The position numbers and the translations under genes are program-made. Below, piece after piece: positions 10,465-20,119 of a DNA stretch of 64,000 nt. Origin of the DNA: VAZQ01 sp963758945 (GTDB lineage Bacteria > Pseudomonadota > Alphaproteobacteria > Rhizobiales > Xanthobacteraceae); the NCBI GenBank assembly GCA_963758945.1, contig CAVWXY010000006.1:1-64000 (forward strand), written 5' to 3'. The notes beneath the pieces were generated by a model. The model was given only the letters and a program-made list of their open reading frames with translations, was not told where the DNA came from and did no database searches. Each line of letters begins with the position of its first letter. Positions within the stretch are counted from its first letter, which is position 1.

Positions 10465-11183
10465 TCAATTGGTTAACTTGCGTCTTCGCCGAACCGCAGA
10501 AGGCCGTTCGCCTAATATCGTCATTGCAGGCTTCTGCGCATCCGGCAGGGCGGGCGGTGAACTCGGAGCCTCGACCGGCTCGGTCTCGCGTGCGGCTTGC
10601 GTCACGTTGCCCACGATCGCCTGGCCGCCTTCGCTGACCGACACATGTTGTACGGTGACCTTCTGTTCGCCCCGGTGCGGTAGCGTTTAAGCGCTTCCAT
10701 TTGGGTTGTGAATGTCCGGGCGAGTTTGTTGAACGCACGCTCGGCGCTGTCCTGCTGCGGTATGTGCTCGACGTTGGCCAGTCGCCGAGCGAACGTCATG
10801 GTCGCCATATGCACGGCGGCCATTTGCGCCGCCAGCATCACCTCGAGCTGATCCCTGGGCTGAACCCCTTTCACGACGGAAAGCATGAAATTGAGTTCGA
10901 GCTCGACAGTTTGGCCTCCTCGCGAACCCGCATCAGCCAGTTGATTGATGAGACCACGGAAGAAGTCGCGATCCGCCGTGCCGAGCGCGTCCATCAGTAG
11001 CATTTGGCCAGTGAAGTCATCTGGGTGGTCGAACGAGATCGCTGCGGCCTTTCCCTTCACGACTTTGAGCCGCGGCGCCGGGTTGGCGGCATATCGGGCG
11101 AGAAATTTGTCAACCGCGATCTGTTCCTGCGACGTCCGCTCGTATTTCAATTCCGCGGCGTTTGGCTCGGGTTTCTTGGTCAT
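10465..11183 (-). pseudogene. Conserved hypothetical phage/island protein, one frameshift
   Basis: Starts MTKKPEPNAAELKYERTSQE. It contains a conserved helical core (LLMDALGTADRDFFRGLINQ; AAQMAAVHMATMTFARRL; ERAFNKLARTFTTQMEALKR). At about 10672 the frame breaks in ACCGGGGCGAAC; adding one G restores GEQKVTVQHVSVSEGGQAIV and a Pro/Arg-rich tail ending KLTN at 10465. The restored protein would be about 239 residues. The family is typical of phage-derived regions in Bradyrhizobium next to HGGxxG proteins. Function unknown. The single G-run deletion may be a sequencing error. Confidence 0.6.
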
Positions 11184-11508
11184 CTTCAGTCAGCTTCTCC
11201 CCGCTGGCCATGAAATTTCGATGCCAAGCTAACATTTTCGAATGTATCCTCCCCCTCCCACGCTATGAGGCTTGATGGTGAGCGGACGAGTTTCTTCGGC
11301 CGGCAGCGCGATGTCATCCCTCTTGACTCGAAGAACGATGAACTGAGCGCCACTTGTAACAACGAAAGAAGAAACCCACCTACCGGATGTCCCCGGCTAG
11401 CAGGGCCGGAGCGGCTGGATGCTCGCCGGATCACCGGTGACGATGTGGAAACGCCATGACCCCGTCCCAAAAAGCGACGCCGCCATAAGGTTCACAGGGC
11501 CTATATTG
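11184..11508. other. Intergenic stretch before IS3 element
   Basis: No supported gene. Upstream region of the minus-strand gene at 10465-11183 and left flank of the IS3 element. No obvious promoter or repeat was seen. Confidence 0.5.
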
Positions 11509-11596
11509 AGAGCTGGTCTCGGAAATCTGTACAGGACGATAAGTGGAGTTTCTGCCTGACAGCGGGCACGCTGTGGCCCGCGAATCAGGAGAGACA

Positions 11597-11908
11597 ATGA
11601 CCAGACGACCGCGCCGGAACCACACACCGGCCTTCAAGGCGAAGGTGGCGCTGGCCGCCATCAAGGGCGATCGAACACTGGCTCAGCTTGCGGAGCAGTT
11701 CGACATCCATCCCAATCAGATCACATCGTGGAAAGCCCAGCTCGAAGGCGGAGCTGCCGATGTTTTTGGTCCCGGTGGCGGCAAGGGAGCGGCGCAACCG
11801 ACCGTGGACGTGAAGTCCTTGCACGCGAAGATCGGCGAGCTGACGCTGGAAAACGATTTTTTAGGGGGAGCGCTCACCAAGGCGGGATTGCTGAGCGCAA
11901 AGCGATGA
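11597..11908 (+). CDS. IS3-family transposase OrfA, copy 1
   Basis: A 103-residue helix-turn-helix protein, MTRRPRRNHTPAFKAKVALA, then LAEQFDIHPNQITSWKAQL and a leucine-rich helix (KSLHAKIGELTLENDFLGGA). It binds IS ends as part of the OrfAB transposase. The stop overlaps the orfB start by four bases (ATGA at 11905). A T6AG4 run (11856-11866) could also permit a -1 shift into the orfB frame. Confidence 0.88.
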   Translation: MTRRPRRNHTPAFKAKVALAAIKGDRTLAQLAEQFDIHPNQITSWKAQLEGGAADVFGPGGGKGAAQPTVDVKSLHAKIGELTLENDFLGGALTKAGLLSAKR

Positions 11909-12732
11909 TTGACCGTGCGCACGATCTGCCGATCACAAAGCAGGCGAAGGTCCTGCGCATCAGCCGTGGCAGTGTCTACTACCTGCCGCGGCCGGTGTCG
12001 GCGACCGATCTGGAAGTTATGCGACGTCTCGACCGGCTGCATCTGGAGTTTCCCTTCGCCGGCTCGCGGATGTTGCGAGGCCTGCTGGTTGCCGAGGGGT
12101 GCAAGATCGGCCGTCGGCATGTCAAAACGCTGATGCGGCGGATGGGGATAGAAGCGCTCTACCGCCGTCCGCGCACCACGAAGCCGGAGCCCGGCCACAA
12201 GAATTACCCGTATCTGCTGCGCGGGATGGAGATTACGCGACCGAACCAGGTGTGGGCGATGGACATCACCTACATTCCGATGGCACGTGGCTTCGTGTAT
12301 CTGGCCGTCGTGCTCGATTGGTTCAGCCGTCGCGTGCTGTCGTGGCGGGTATCGATCACGATGGAGGCGGCATTCTGCGTCGAGACGCTGGAGGATGCTT
12401 TGGCTCGTCACGGCAAGCCGGAGATCTTCAATACGGACCAGGGCTCGCAGTTCACGGGCGAGGCCTTCACCGGCGTGCTCGCCGACAACGGCATTGCGAT
12501 CAGCATGGACGGCAAGGGCGCTTGGCGCGACAACGTCTTCGTCGAACGGCTGTGGCGCACCGTCAAATATGAGGAGGTGTATCTGCAGGCCTACGACAGC
12601 GTCAGCGAGGCCCGTGCTTCGATCGGCCGTTACCTCGACTTCTATAATGGCCGGCGCCCACATTCGAGCCTTGACGGCACGACACCGGATCAAGCCTACT
12701 TCACCCCGCTGCCACTCCGCTTGGCAGCCTAA
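11905..12732 (+). CDS. IS3-family transposase OrfB (rve integrase), copy 1
   Basis: A 275-residue DDE integrase-core protein. HTH_21-like region (FAGSRMLRGLLVAEGCKIGR), catalytic D in QVWAMDITYIPMARGFVYLA, second D in IFNTDQGSQFTGEAF and the catalytic E in WRDNVFVERLWRTVKYEEVY, ending in YNGRRPHSSLDGTTPDQAYF. It appears intact, so the element may be active; two nearly identical copies in the window support recent movement. Confidence 0.9.
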   Translation: MIDRAHDLPITKQAKVLRISRGSVYYLPRPVSATDLEVMRRLDRLHLEFPFAGSRMLRGLLVAEGCKIGRRHVKTLMRRMGIEALYRRPRTTKPEPGHKNYPYLLRGMEITRPNQVWAMDITYIPMARGFVYLAVVLDWFSRRVLSWRVSITMEAAFCVETLEDALARHGKPEIFNTDQGSQFTGEAFTGVLADNGIAISMDGKGAWRDNVFVERLWRTVKYEEVYLQAYDSVSEARASIGRYLDFYNGRRPHSSLDGTTPDQAYFTPLPLRLAA

Positions 12733-12933
12733 CTTCGGCAGGCACTCCACTTATCGAGGCGGAAATTCTGTTCAGACAACCGGGGCCACTTCATTGCTTG
12801 TGAAGAATGTAGAGCATCTAACAATGAAGGTGGATCGGGACACGCGATCCTTGGACCCCGACAAATGCGACTGGCTTCCTTTGCTGTGGTGCAGAAAACA
12901 AGTGGCGCTACCGCGCGCAATGCCGCGTCCCGA

Positions 12934-13308
12934 TTAGCAAATCTCTCTTGGCTGACCTCTTGCCTTGATCTCGAGCGCTAGGCGACGCTGCTCGGCGCTC
13001 TCCAGTTGGTTCACGCGGTTGGCCAGATCAGCTATCTTGAGATTTAGAGCCTTGACCCGTCCACGTGCAATGATGCTTTCCAGCGCTACCAGAAAAGACC
13101 CAAGCCCACTCGCGATGGCGAGACCGCCGATTGCAGAAGCAGGAGCAACAAAAAGCATTGACGAGATAAAGGAAAGCAGGGTGGCGGCCAAAGCCAACGT
13201 GATGTTGCGCGCCGCCACCGTGATCAGGATTGGAACAAGGAGGAGGACGAGCCCGGCAACGCCATGATTTTGAGCGAATTCATTCAGGTCTTCGATGTGT
13301 TCAGCCAT
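12934..13308 (-). CDS. Small membrane protein with coiled-coil tail
   Basis: 124 residues starting MAEHIEDLNEFAQNHGVAGL. Hydrophobic segments at about residues 17-55 (LVLLLVPILITVAARNITLA and LAATLLSFISSMLFVAPASA) and 60-78 (IGGLAIASGLGSFLVAL) suggest three membrane helices, followed by a charged heptad-like region (KALNLKIADLANRVNQLESA). I do not recognise a named family. No neighbour shares its strand closely, so it is probably monocistronic. Confidence 0.6.
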   Translation of the reverse strand: MAEHIEDLNEFAQNHGVAGLVLLLVPILITVAARNITLALAATLLSFISSMLFVAPASAIGGLAIASGLGSFLVALESIIARGRVKALNLKIADLANRVNQLESAEQRRLALEIKARGQPREIC

Positions 13309-14140
13309 TCAAACAATCCCAAGCTGGACGCGGCCGGATATTTAATCTGGGATAGGAAGCCGGGGGTCAGCGTCCAGGTGAAGCGTAACATCATTGCTTC
13401 AACAGCGGTAGCGCCGTCCCTCCTTCGAAGGTGGATGGCACACGCTTCTTCGCCGCCCCAGGACCGCGCCGCGGTCGCCACGACCGGCACGGCCGGAGCG
13501 GTACGGCGCGTGAGGGCGCTTCGATACAATCCCGTCAAGCTAAGCTCGAGCCCGTGCGCCGCCGAAAGTGTTTACCGGAACCGGTCGGCGCCGCGCCTGG
13601 ACCGCGGAGCAGGCTCACATCCTCGCTGAGAGATGAGCGCGGCGAGAAGGTATGGGCAGTTGCCCGGCGGGCTCGCGCTCGCACGCTCGCGACATTGCAC
13701 AGCCGGCGGCGACGTCGTGAGCGCAGCGCGGCGGGCCGACCTGATTCAGTTCGGAGCGAGCGGACCGTGCTGGCCCGCACCTCAGCTGCCTGTGGACATC
13801 GACGCGCTGCGAGCGCTCCTCGCGGCGGCGCAGATGTGACCCGAGACGATGGTTCCATGACGGGCCTCATGGTCCGCCCGAATGTCTTTTCAATCTACCC
13901 ATCGGATGAAAAAGCTGGCCGGACAGAGGCCGCGCATGCTGGCACGACTGACATCGCCGCACCGCACGTTGTAGACGTGAGTCCTCGCCTATGTCCCTGA
14001 TGCCCCGCGCACTCGCCGGCGACATCTATAGCATGTTGCTTGACAATTGCACCGCGATTGTGGTGTTGCAGGTGCTTGACGGTGCCGAGTCGGGAGAGGC
14101 AACGCCCCTGCATTATTGTGGTCGTCAATAAAAAAGTGAA
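13309..14140. other. Long gene-poor stretch with an IS66 relic
   Basis: No intact gene. Contains the decayed IS66 OrfA at about 13569-13839 (separate entry). The rest (13309-13560 and 13840-14140) shows no recognisable coding or repeat structure. Confidence 0.5.
13569..13839 (+). pseudogene. Decayed IS66 OrfA (TnpA) relic
   Basis: Pieces of an IS66 OrfA-type protein can be read in order but in different frames: VFTGTGRRRAWTAEQAHILA, then AARRYGQLP, and a C-terminal VDIDALRALLAAAQM. They line up with TGARRRWSIEEKRRIVAE, TARRYGLLPSQLF and VDADALARVIGAIERR of the intact IS66 OrfA at 53433-53837. Heavily degraded and without the other two IS66 genes. Confidence 0.45.
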
Positions 14141-14554
14141 ATGACCCTCATGAAGCGTCACTGGATGCAGAAAATTTGTCGGATCACGGCATGGTTGCTT
14201 GCAATTGCAATCATAGTTCTGTCCCTTGTCCCACCGTCGTATCGACCAACAACTGATGCTTCGCACAGCGTAGAGCACTTCGCGATCTTCCTAGGGATCG
14301 GCTTTGCCGCTGGTTTCGGGTATCCAGGGCGACCTTTCGTGCTCGCGGCATGGCTAATGGTGTTTTGTGGTGCGATTGAGGTCACGCAGCTGTGGGTTCC
14401 CGGCCGCCATGCACGGCTCAACGATTTGATCGTGGATATCGCTGCGGCACTGATTGGCCTTAGTGTCACATTCGTCGTCATGAGGCTTAGTACTGCGCGA
14501 CAGGTGACAGGGCCCGCAGCTGAGATGGCGGCAACTCGGCACCCTAACACGTAG
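14141..14554 (+). CDS. VanZ-like small membrane protein
   Basis: 137 residues with about four membrane segments: ITAWLLAIAIIVLSLVPP, HFAIFLGIGFAAGFGYP, VLAAWLMVFCGAIEVTQLWV, and DLIVDIAAALIGLSVTFVVM. The pattern EHF..F...G..., then GAIEVTQLWVPGRHARLNDLIVDIAAAL, matches VanZ-like proteins, which often accompany exopolysaccharide genes in rhizobia. ATGs at 14141 and 14150 are both possible starts; GTGAA just upstream favours 14141. It precedes a sugar transferase and an export lipoprotein on the same strand but is separated by 315 bp, so co-transcription is uncertain. Confidence 0.75.
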   Translation: MTLMKRHWMQKICRITAWLLAIAIIVLSLVPPSYRPTTDASHSVEHFAIFLGIGFAAGFGYPGRPFVLAAWLMVFCGAIEVTQLWVPGRHARLNDLIVDIAAALIGLSVTFVVMRLSTARQVTGPAAEMAATRHPNT

Positions 14555-14869
14555 CTCCCGTCAGAGCGCCAATCCCTATCGAGAAGCTAGTGACGCTCGG
14601 CCTTTGTCTGGGGCCGATGCGCCGCCAACCGATCGTGCTGAACTCTTGACCTCGACCAGAACTCATTAACTTACGTTCGCTTAAATCATTAATGTACGTA
14701 AAGAAGGTCAATATCATAGCACTTAAGTTAAGTAAGCACCGAGCTCGCCATTTCGATCGGCATTAAGATCGTTGAGAGCGATTACTGCAGCTTTCTAAAT
14801 TGCGATAAGCGGCGTAGCCGCGATACTCTTCCATAGGGGGTTATATGCTGATAGGACATTTCGCAACAG
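14555..14869. promoter_or_regulatory. AT-rich intergenic region upstream of sugar transferase
   Basis: A 315-bp region with a locally AT-rich block at about 14660-14745, unusual in this GC-rich window. It holds the palindrome CATTAATG (about 14687-14694) between imperfect inverted TTACGT/ACGTAA motifs, then a CTTAAGTTAAGTAAG run. This is plausible promoter/operator sequence for the exopolysaccharide gene at 14870; no specific regulator can be assigned. Confidence 0.35.
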
Positions 14870-15745
14870 ATGGTAGCCAGAAGTAGCGTCGGACGTAGAC
14901 ATAGGGGGGCGACGGCAGAAGAGACGAATGTTGGAATGGAGAGCACGGGCGTCTGGAGCAATCATACGCCTATTGTTGTCGCTCCAAACTTCAACGAGCA
15001 TTTGGGGGTAAGGCGCTGGGCCAATCCATCTGCCAGAAGCGATGCACTGGGGAGCGAGAGGCGCTGGCGTTCGAGGGCGTCCCACCAGCCCGTCGAAATC
15101 CTTGCGACTGCCAACACAAACGTCGTTGCGGCGCAGCCCGCCCCGGGCAAGTCTTTTGAGCTTTCGGTCAAGCGCGCGATCGACATTGTCCTCGCCAGTA
15201 TCGCTCTGATTGTGTTGACCCCTCTGCTGACGCTTGTTGCGATTGCAATAATGCTCAACTCAGCAGGTCCTGTCATATTCCGCCAGACGCGCCATGGGCT
15301 GAGCGGCAAACCGTTCCAAATCCTGAAATTCCGCACCATGACCGTTCTGGAGGACGGCGATACGGTCAAACAGGCGGCGCGCTTCGACAAACGCGTGACG
15401 CGCGTGGGCTTGTGGTTGCGCCGTACCAGCATTGACGAGCTACCTCAATTGATCAATGTGCTCAGGGGGGACATGTCCCTCGTCGGTCCACGGCCTCACG
15501 CAGCGGCCCACGATTATTATTATGATCGGGTCATTCCCAACTATAGTCTTCGACAACGCATGAAGCCGGGCATTACGGGTCATGCGCAGGTGAAAGGATC
15601 TCGCGGCGAGACTCCTACGGTAGAGGCCATGCAGCGGCGTGTTGAACTCGATCTGTGGTACATTGGCAATTGGAGCGTTTATCTTGATCTTGCGATCATG
15701 GCCCAGACAGTCATAGAGGTTTTGCGCGGCCGCAACGCGTATTAG
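14870..15745 (+). CDS. Exopolysaccharide sugar-phosphate transferase (ExoY/WcaJ type)
   Basis: 291 residues. Bacterial sugar transferase domain from about residue 98 to the end: KRAIDIVLASIALIVLTPLL (membrane anchor), FRQTRHGLSGKPFQILKFRT, TSIDELPQLINVLRGDMSLV, GPRP, MKPGITGHAQVKG and VELDLWYIGNWSVYLDL. These enzymes load the first sugar phosphate onto undecaprenyl phosphate at the inner membrane to start polysaccharide repeat-unit assembly. The 97-residue N-terminal extension is low complexity and lacks the usual multi-helix region, so this is the short ExoY-like form. ATG 14870 has TAGGA about 17 bp upstream; ATG 14936 is an alternative. Confidence 0.85.
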   Translation: MVARSSVGRRHRGATAEETNVGMESTGVWSNHTPIVVAPNFNEHLGVRRWANPSARSDALGSERRWRSRASHQPVEILATANTNVVAAQPAPGKSFELSVKRAIDIVLASIALIVLTPLLTLVAIAIMLNSAGPVIFRQTRHGLSGKPFQILKFRTMTVLEDGDTVKQAARFDKRVTRVGLWLRRTSIDELPQLINVLRGDMSLVGPRPHAAAHDYYYDRVIPNYSLRQRMKPGITGHAQVKGSRGETPTVEAMQRRVELDLWYIGNWSVYLDLAIMAQTVIEVLRGRNAY

Positions 15746-16237
15746 ATTAGCGTCCAGACTCATTAAACCCACCATACAAACGCAGAGGGGGATGCCTCGA
15801 TTTTTGTTTAAATGAGGCGAGGCAGGCATTGGGCGGTAGCTCAGAGCTGGGCGGGGACGCCGACACCTGGATAGATTGGTGTGTTGCAAGCTTTCAGCTA
15901 TCAGATCACGGGCGGCACACACGCTTCAGCGCCCGCTCGGATTCGGATGCGGCCTGGCCAAGCTCGACCCTTTGGTTGGGTTGTGGTCAGATATGCTCGG
16001 ATAGGTTGCGGCTACCTTGGCCGGGATGTTGTCCCAATCCGCTTCAATCGGCGGTTTTGCACTGGGGCAGCAGCATAGTAGTGGTCGCCACAATTACGGC
16101 CGAGGAACCCTCTACCGTAGGACCAGACACCCGGCGGGCTCCGGGGTGATGGAACCGCCTGGACACCAACTTTACTTGCTGGACGGGCGCATTATCGTTC
16201 GGCCGGTCATGTGACGCTGCTGTGGTAAGGGGGGTAA
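15746..16237. other. Intergenic region between EPS genes
   Basis: 492 bp with no convincing ORF. A purine-rich AAGGGGGG lies just before the GTG start at 16238 and serves as its ribosome-binding site. Nothing else is recognised. Confidence 0.5.
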
Positions 16238-17497
16238 GTGAGTAGTCTGCGCTCCTTCGCAGGTGTTGGTGTCCTCTGTGCAATGATTGCACTGGGCGCC
16301 TGTACCATTGTGCCAACCTCAGGCCCGAAAAGCTCCGACGTGCGCGGAGGCCAGTCGGATCGTGAAAGCATTCCCTATGCCTTCGTCCGCGTCACTCCCA
16401 GGGTGCTGGATATCCTGGCGACCCATACACCGAAGCTTTCCGCCGCATTCAAGGATAGGCGTGGGCCTACCCAAATCCGACTTGGCATCGGGGACGTCGT
16501 CGGTGTGCAGCTGTTCGAGGCGGGCGCGGGCGGTCTCTTCATCCCGCTTGAGTCGGGCACCCGTGCTGGAAATTTCATTAACCTGTCTCCCCAGACCGTC
16601 GACAACGACGGCAATATCTCGGTCCCCTATGCGGGCAACATCCGCGCGCAAGGCCGTACTCCGGTCGAAGTGCAGAATGCGATTGTCGACGCCCTAAAGG
16701 ATCGCGCCTTAGAGCCGCAGGCCCTCGTCACCCTGATTGAGCAGCGCGCCTCCTCGATCAGCGTTCTCGGCGACGGGGTAGGGTCGATTCGCTTCCCCGC
16801 GAGCGCCAGCGGCGAACGCATCCTCGACGCGATCACGCGTGCGGGTCTGCGGCCGACTGGACTGGCTTCCGACCTTTGGGTCATGTTGGAGCGCAACCGA
16901 CGAAGGGAGATTGTTCCGTTCGGCGCGCTCGTTTATGAGCCGGTAAACAACATCTACGTGCGTCCCAACGACATTATTTTTGTCTTCCGGGATCCGCAAA
17001 CCTTCCTTGCGTTTGGCGCCAGCGGGCGTCAGGGGCAGCTGCCTTTCGAGGCTTGGCGGATTTCGCTCGCTGAAGCCGCCGCGAAGGCCGGCGGTCTCAA
17101 CGATGTCCAGGCCGACCCGGGATCGATATTCCTCTATCGGGGAGAGACTCGCGAGGTAGCGGCGCTGTTGGGGATCGATTGCAGGCCGTTCAGCGGACCG
17201 ATTATTCCAGTCATCTACAACCTCAATCTGCGCGATCCGGCCGGCTATTTCCTTGCCACCAAGTTCGAGATGCGGAACAAGGATGTCATATACATTTCCA
17301 ATGCCTCAACGGTCGACAGCACGAAGTTCCTGACCTATCTCAGGTTGATCATCGCCACCGCCCAGGACCCGATTAACGCAGCAACCCAAGTGTACATTTT
17401 AAGGAACACGATCCAAAGCGGCACCTCGGCAATCGCCGTAAGCGGTGGGACACCCATTATCCAAACTGGGCCTACATCGGTCACGACCGGACCATAG
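16238..17497 (+). CDS. Polysaccharide export outer-membrane lipoprotein (OPX/Wza-type)
   Basis: 419 residues, GTG start with strong SD immediately upstream. Lipoprotein signal peptide with lipobox ALGAC (Cys22). Poly_export domain at residues 75-170 (TQIRLGIGDVVGVQLFEAGA; VDNDGNISVPYAGNIRAQGR; VEVQNAIVDAL), then SLBB-type repeats (VLGDGVGSIRFPASASGERI; DAITRAGLRPTG; FGASGRQGQLPFEAWRISLA, EAAAKAGGLND). It would form the outer-membrane channel through which the polymer leaves the cell. With the sugar transferase upstream it makes a partial exopolysaccharide gene set; no polymerase, flippase or co-polymerase is in the window. Confidence 0.88.
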   Translation: MSSLRSFAGVGVLCAMIALGACTIVPTSGPKSSDVRGGQSDRESIPYAFVRVTPRVLDILATHTPKLSAAFKDRRGPTQIRLGIGDVVGVQLFEAGAGGLFIPLESGTRAGNFINLSPQTVDNDGNISVPYAGNIRAQGRTPVEVQNAIVDALKDRALEPQALVTLIEQRASSISVLGDGVGSIRFPASASGERILDAITRAGLRPTGLASDLWVMLERNRRREIVPFGALVYEPVNNIYVRPNDIIFVFRDPQTFLAFGASGRQGQLPFEAWRISLAEAAAKAGGLNDVQADPGSIFLYRGETREVAALLGIDCRPFSGPIIPVIYNLNLRDPAGYFLATKFEMRNKDVIYISNASTVDSTKFLTYLRLIIATAQDPINAATQVYILRNTIQSGTSAIAVSGGTPIIQTGPTSVTTGP

Positions 17498-18182
17498 CCA
17501 AAACACTCCGGGACATGACCGACCTTTGATCGCCGGCGGCGATGAGAGTTCGCCTTGCTATCCCACTATTCGCGGCCGCTCGCCGACGTTCGAGCTCGCT
17601 GACTTTGACGAGCGCCATCGTTCGGCGGCGCGGATCAGCGCACCGAACATCGGTTTCAGAGTTTCAGAACCGTGCGTTCACCGAAGGCATCGGGAATAAT
17701 CTTTAGCCACTCCTCAACGAACAGCCGTTCGAGCAAGTTGGTCGAGCGGATTGCCCGCCGATGCGCCACCGGGAAGCGCAGGTGGGCGATGCAGGCTTCG
17801 AAGTCTCCATGAAGCTGGCAAGGCCGCGCCTGCTCCCGGCTACAGTCGGCGACGATCCCGGCCGCAAGCTCGCGCGATCCGCGCTCTCGGTGCCTGATTA
17901 GGCGACTTGCACCCGCGCGTTGAATTCCGGCCACAATCTTCCGGCACTTTGGCCGCCAGGTTCCCGCATGCGAGGCGTCAGGCACGCTGGGGGCAGCGCG
18001 CGAAGGCAAATCTCGATGACACAAGCAGCCGTCGCTCTCGCGCGTGCCGATCCCGCCTCCGCTAACCTAATCGGCGGCCGTGTTTCAGCCTCGGGAGAAG
18101 GTGACCGGTATTTTTCGGTGTGTTGCCCTGGCGACACAGATTTGGGCAGCCTCGATGCTATACTTGAATGCCAGGAGGGAGC
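17498..18182. other. Gene-poor stretch with IS256 relic
   Basis: Apart from the IS256-type fragment at 17656-17815 nothing is recognised. An AGGAGGG just before 18183 is the ribosome-binding site for the porin gene. Confidence 0.5.
17656..17815 (-). pseudogene. IS256-family transposase C-terminal relic
   Basis: Minus-strand reading DFEACIAHLRFPVAHRRAIR, STNLLERLFVEEW and KIIPDAFGERTVLKL matches the C-terminal end of IS256/mutator-type transposases. Upstream sequence is out of frame and scrambled. Not the same copy as the IS256 at 52729-53373/62372-62628. Confidence 0.6.
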
Positions 18183-18971
18183 ATGGTGATCAAACGGTTC
18201 TTGGCTGGGGTGGCGGTTCTGATGCTGGGGGCCGCACGCTCCGCGTTGGCTGCAGACGGTTCCGTCGACGCGCCCGTCATAATGTACGCGCCGCCGGTGC
18301 CGGTAGTGTACAATTGGACTGGTTTTTATCTCGGCGGAAACGTCGGCGGCCATTTCGGCAACGACGATATCACCACCACCACGGGCATCCCGGCAATCGA
18401 TGGCATAACCGCAACTTCACTTACGCCGCAAGGTGTCGTCGCCGGTCTGCAAGTGGGCTATAATTGGCAGATCGGAAGTGTGCTCGTCGGTATCGAGCTC
18501 GATGGCAATTGGCTCGACGGCACTGCATCTCGAACGTTGACCAACTTTCGCGCTCCGATCAACCCCTCGGACGTGATGACCAACAGCGTAAATGCGGTGT
18601 TCTTGACGACGGTTCGCCCGCGAATCGGCGTCGTCTTCGACCGCCTGCTGCTGTACGCGACCGGCGGCTTGGCGGTCAGCACGATCAAGACCACCGACAC
18701 CTTCGCCGCCCTGGGCGGAACCTTCCTGACGGCCACGGACAATTCCATGACGCGCACGGGCGAGACCATTGGTGGTGGTCTGGAGTACGCGTTCCTCGAC
18801 AGTTGGACTTTCAAAGCCGAGTATCTTTACGTTAGCTTCGGCAGCTTCGATACAACTATTCAACGCCCGGTCGCGCCCGTCAGCCTCAGTCTGCAGCACA
18901 AATACTCGGATAACGTGGCGCGTATTGGACTGAACTACCGGTTTTTCGGCCCGGTCTACTGGAAGGATTGA
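18183..18971 (+). CDS. Outer-membrane beta-barrel porin (Omp25/RopB-like)
   Basis: 262 residues. Signal peptide MVIKRFLAGVAVLMLGAARS ALA with cleavage after ALA. The mature protein has the barrel signature NWTGFYLGGNVGGHFG, GLQVGYNWQIGSVLVGIELD, RPRIGVVFDRLLLYATGGLA, GGGLEYAFLDSWTFKAEYLY, and ends in YRFF-GPVYWKD close to an aromatic terminus. This matches the rhizobial Omp25/RopB family of major surface proteins, which stabilise the envelope and change in symbiosis. ATG 18183 is preferred over 18168 because AGGAGGG at 18172-18178 is correctly spaced for it. Promoter not obvious; the gene stands alone. Confidence 0.85.
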   Translation: MVIKRFLAGVAVLMLGAARSALAADGSVDAPVIMYAPPVPVVYNWTGFYLGGNVGGHFGNDDITTTTGIPAIDGITATSLTPQGVVAGLQVGYNWQIGSVLVGIELDGNWLDGTASRTLTNFRAPINPSDVMTNSVNAVFLTTVRPRIGVVFDRLLLYATGGLAVSTIKTTDTFAALGGTFLTATDNSMTRTGETIGGGLEYAFLDSWTFKAEYLYVSFGSFDTTIQRPVAPVSLSLQHKYSDNVARIGLNYRFFGPVYWKD

Positions 18972-20119
18972 TTGCACGACGGTCGCGAGCGCATTCGTCG
19001 CAGTGTCGGACTTTTCTGGGCGCGTCCTTGATCGGATAAGGCGGCCTGACATGATCTCATGCGTGGACGGCGAGCAACTCCCGCCGGCCACAACTGACTG
19101 AGCGGCGCCACGGTGCGGCGCAAGGAATGACCGCGCGCCCTCTCCCCCCACCGAGGCACGGGTTTATATTAAACGTTATATCAGTACTCAAGAGTCCGTC
19201 GTTTTGATCACGAAGCCAAGCGGAAAATCCGCATATTTTGCGTGTCCTGCCGCTCGGTGATGAATTTCGTGAGAGAATTGCTTTTCGAGAAAGCCAGGAG
19301 AAAGTCGGGAAGTGTCTGGCGCAGTGCTATTGCGACGACCAGCTCCGATGGTGGGATACCGGGACGAATGGTTCGCAGCCAGGACCCGAAGGAGACCCAG
19401 ACGAGCTTCGGGGCGACGACGGCGAGATACTGGAGCAGTCCCTGGGCGACGACACCGGCCTGGATGAAGGTGTGATAGGCGCGCATTTTGCGTTTGACAC
19501 GGCTTCGGTAATCGGCCGATTTGCGATGGAGGTATTGATTGCCGTTGCGATAGCGCAACGGGATCATGTCTTTCATCCAGAAGTGGTAGGCGAATGAGCC
19601 GATCTGGCGCGTGGCTTGTTTGAAGCTGTGCTCGATCTTGAAGCGCAGGCCATAGAGACGGATGATGTCGACGGCGCTCAGCGACGTATCGGTGCACATC
19701 AGGATGCAAGCTCCCCTTGTGGGATGAATGACGGCCACGAAGCGCACGAGCCGGCCCGCCGGACGCCACAACAGATCGCGGACACGATAGCGCAGAGTGA
19801 CGTTGCACTCTCCGTAGACCGGACTGGGAACCTGTTGCATTGATTTGATATCCGCGAGCAGAGACGTCAGCTTTGTCTTCTTGCCGTAGATCTTGGGCCG
19901 CCCCCTTGTCTTGCGGCCTTTCTTGGGCGGAGCGGGAGCGTAGGCCACCGCATTGGATTTGACCCGGGTCACCAGATGGTTGCCTTGCTCGAGCAAGCCG
20001 CTCACCATCTTGCCGGCGGCGTAGTAGGCATCGGCGACAAAGTAGAAGGGAGCCTCGATAGCCAGGATATCGAGCAAGCCGAGCATCTTGTCGAGCAAGC
20101 TGCGCTTGTCGCGGTTGGA

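Larger units (their letters stand above)
11509..12794 (+). mobile_element. IS3-family element, 1,286 bp, copy 1
   Basis: Same length and nearly identical to 32554-33839 (opposite orientation). The ends are imperfect inverted repeats: AGAGCTGGTCTCGG at the left and, read inward, ATGAAGTGGCCCCGG at the right, with a second inverted block GATAAGTGGAGT just inside. It encodes two overlapping ORFs (orfA and orfB). No clear target duplication is visible. Confidence 0.85.

Noticed and set aside
11847..11870. T6AG4 run as obligatory frameshift site of the IS3 orfAB
   Set aside because: orfB has its own ATG overlapping the orfA stop, so frameshifting is not needed to explain it; kept only as a note in the orfA entry.
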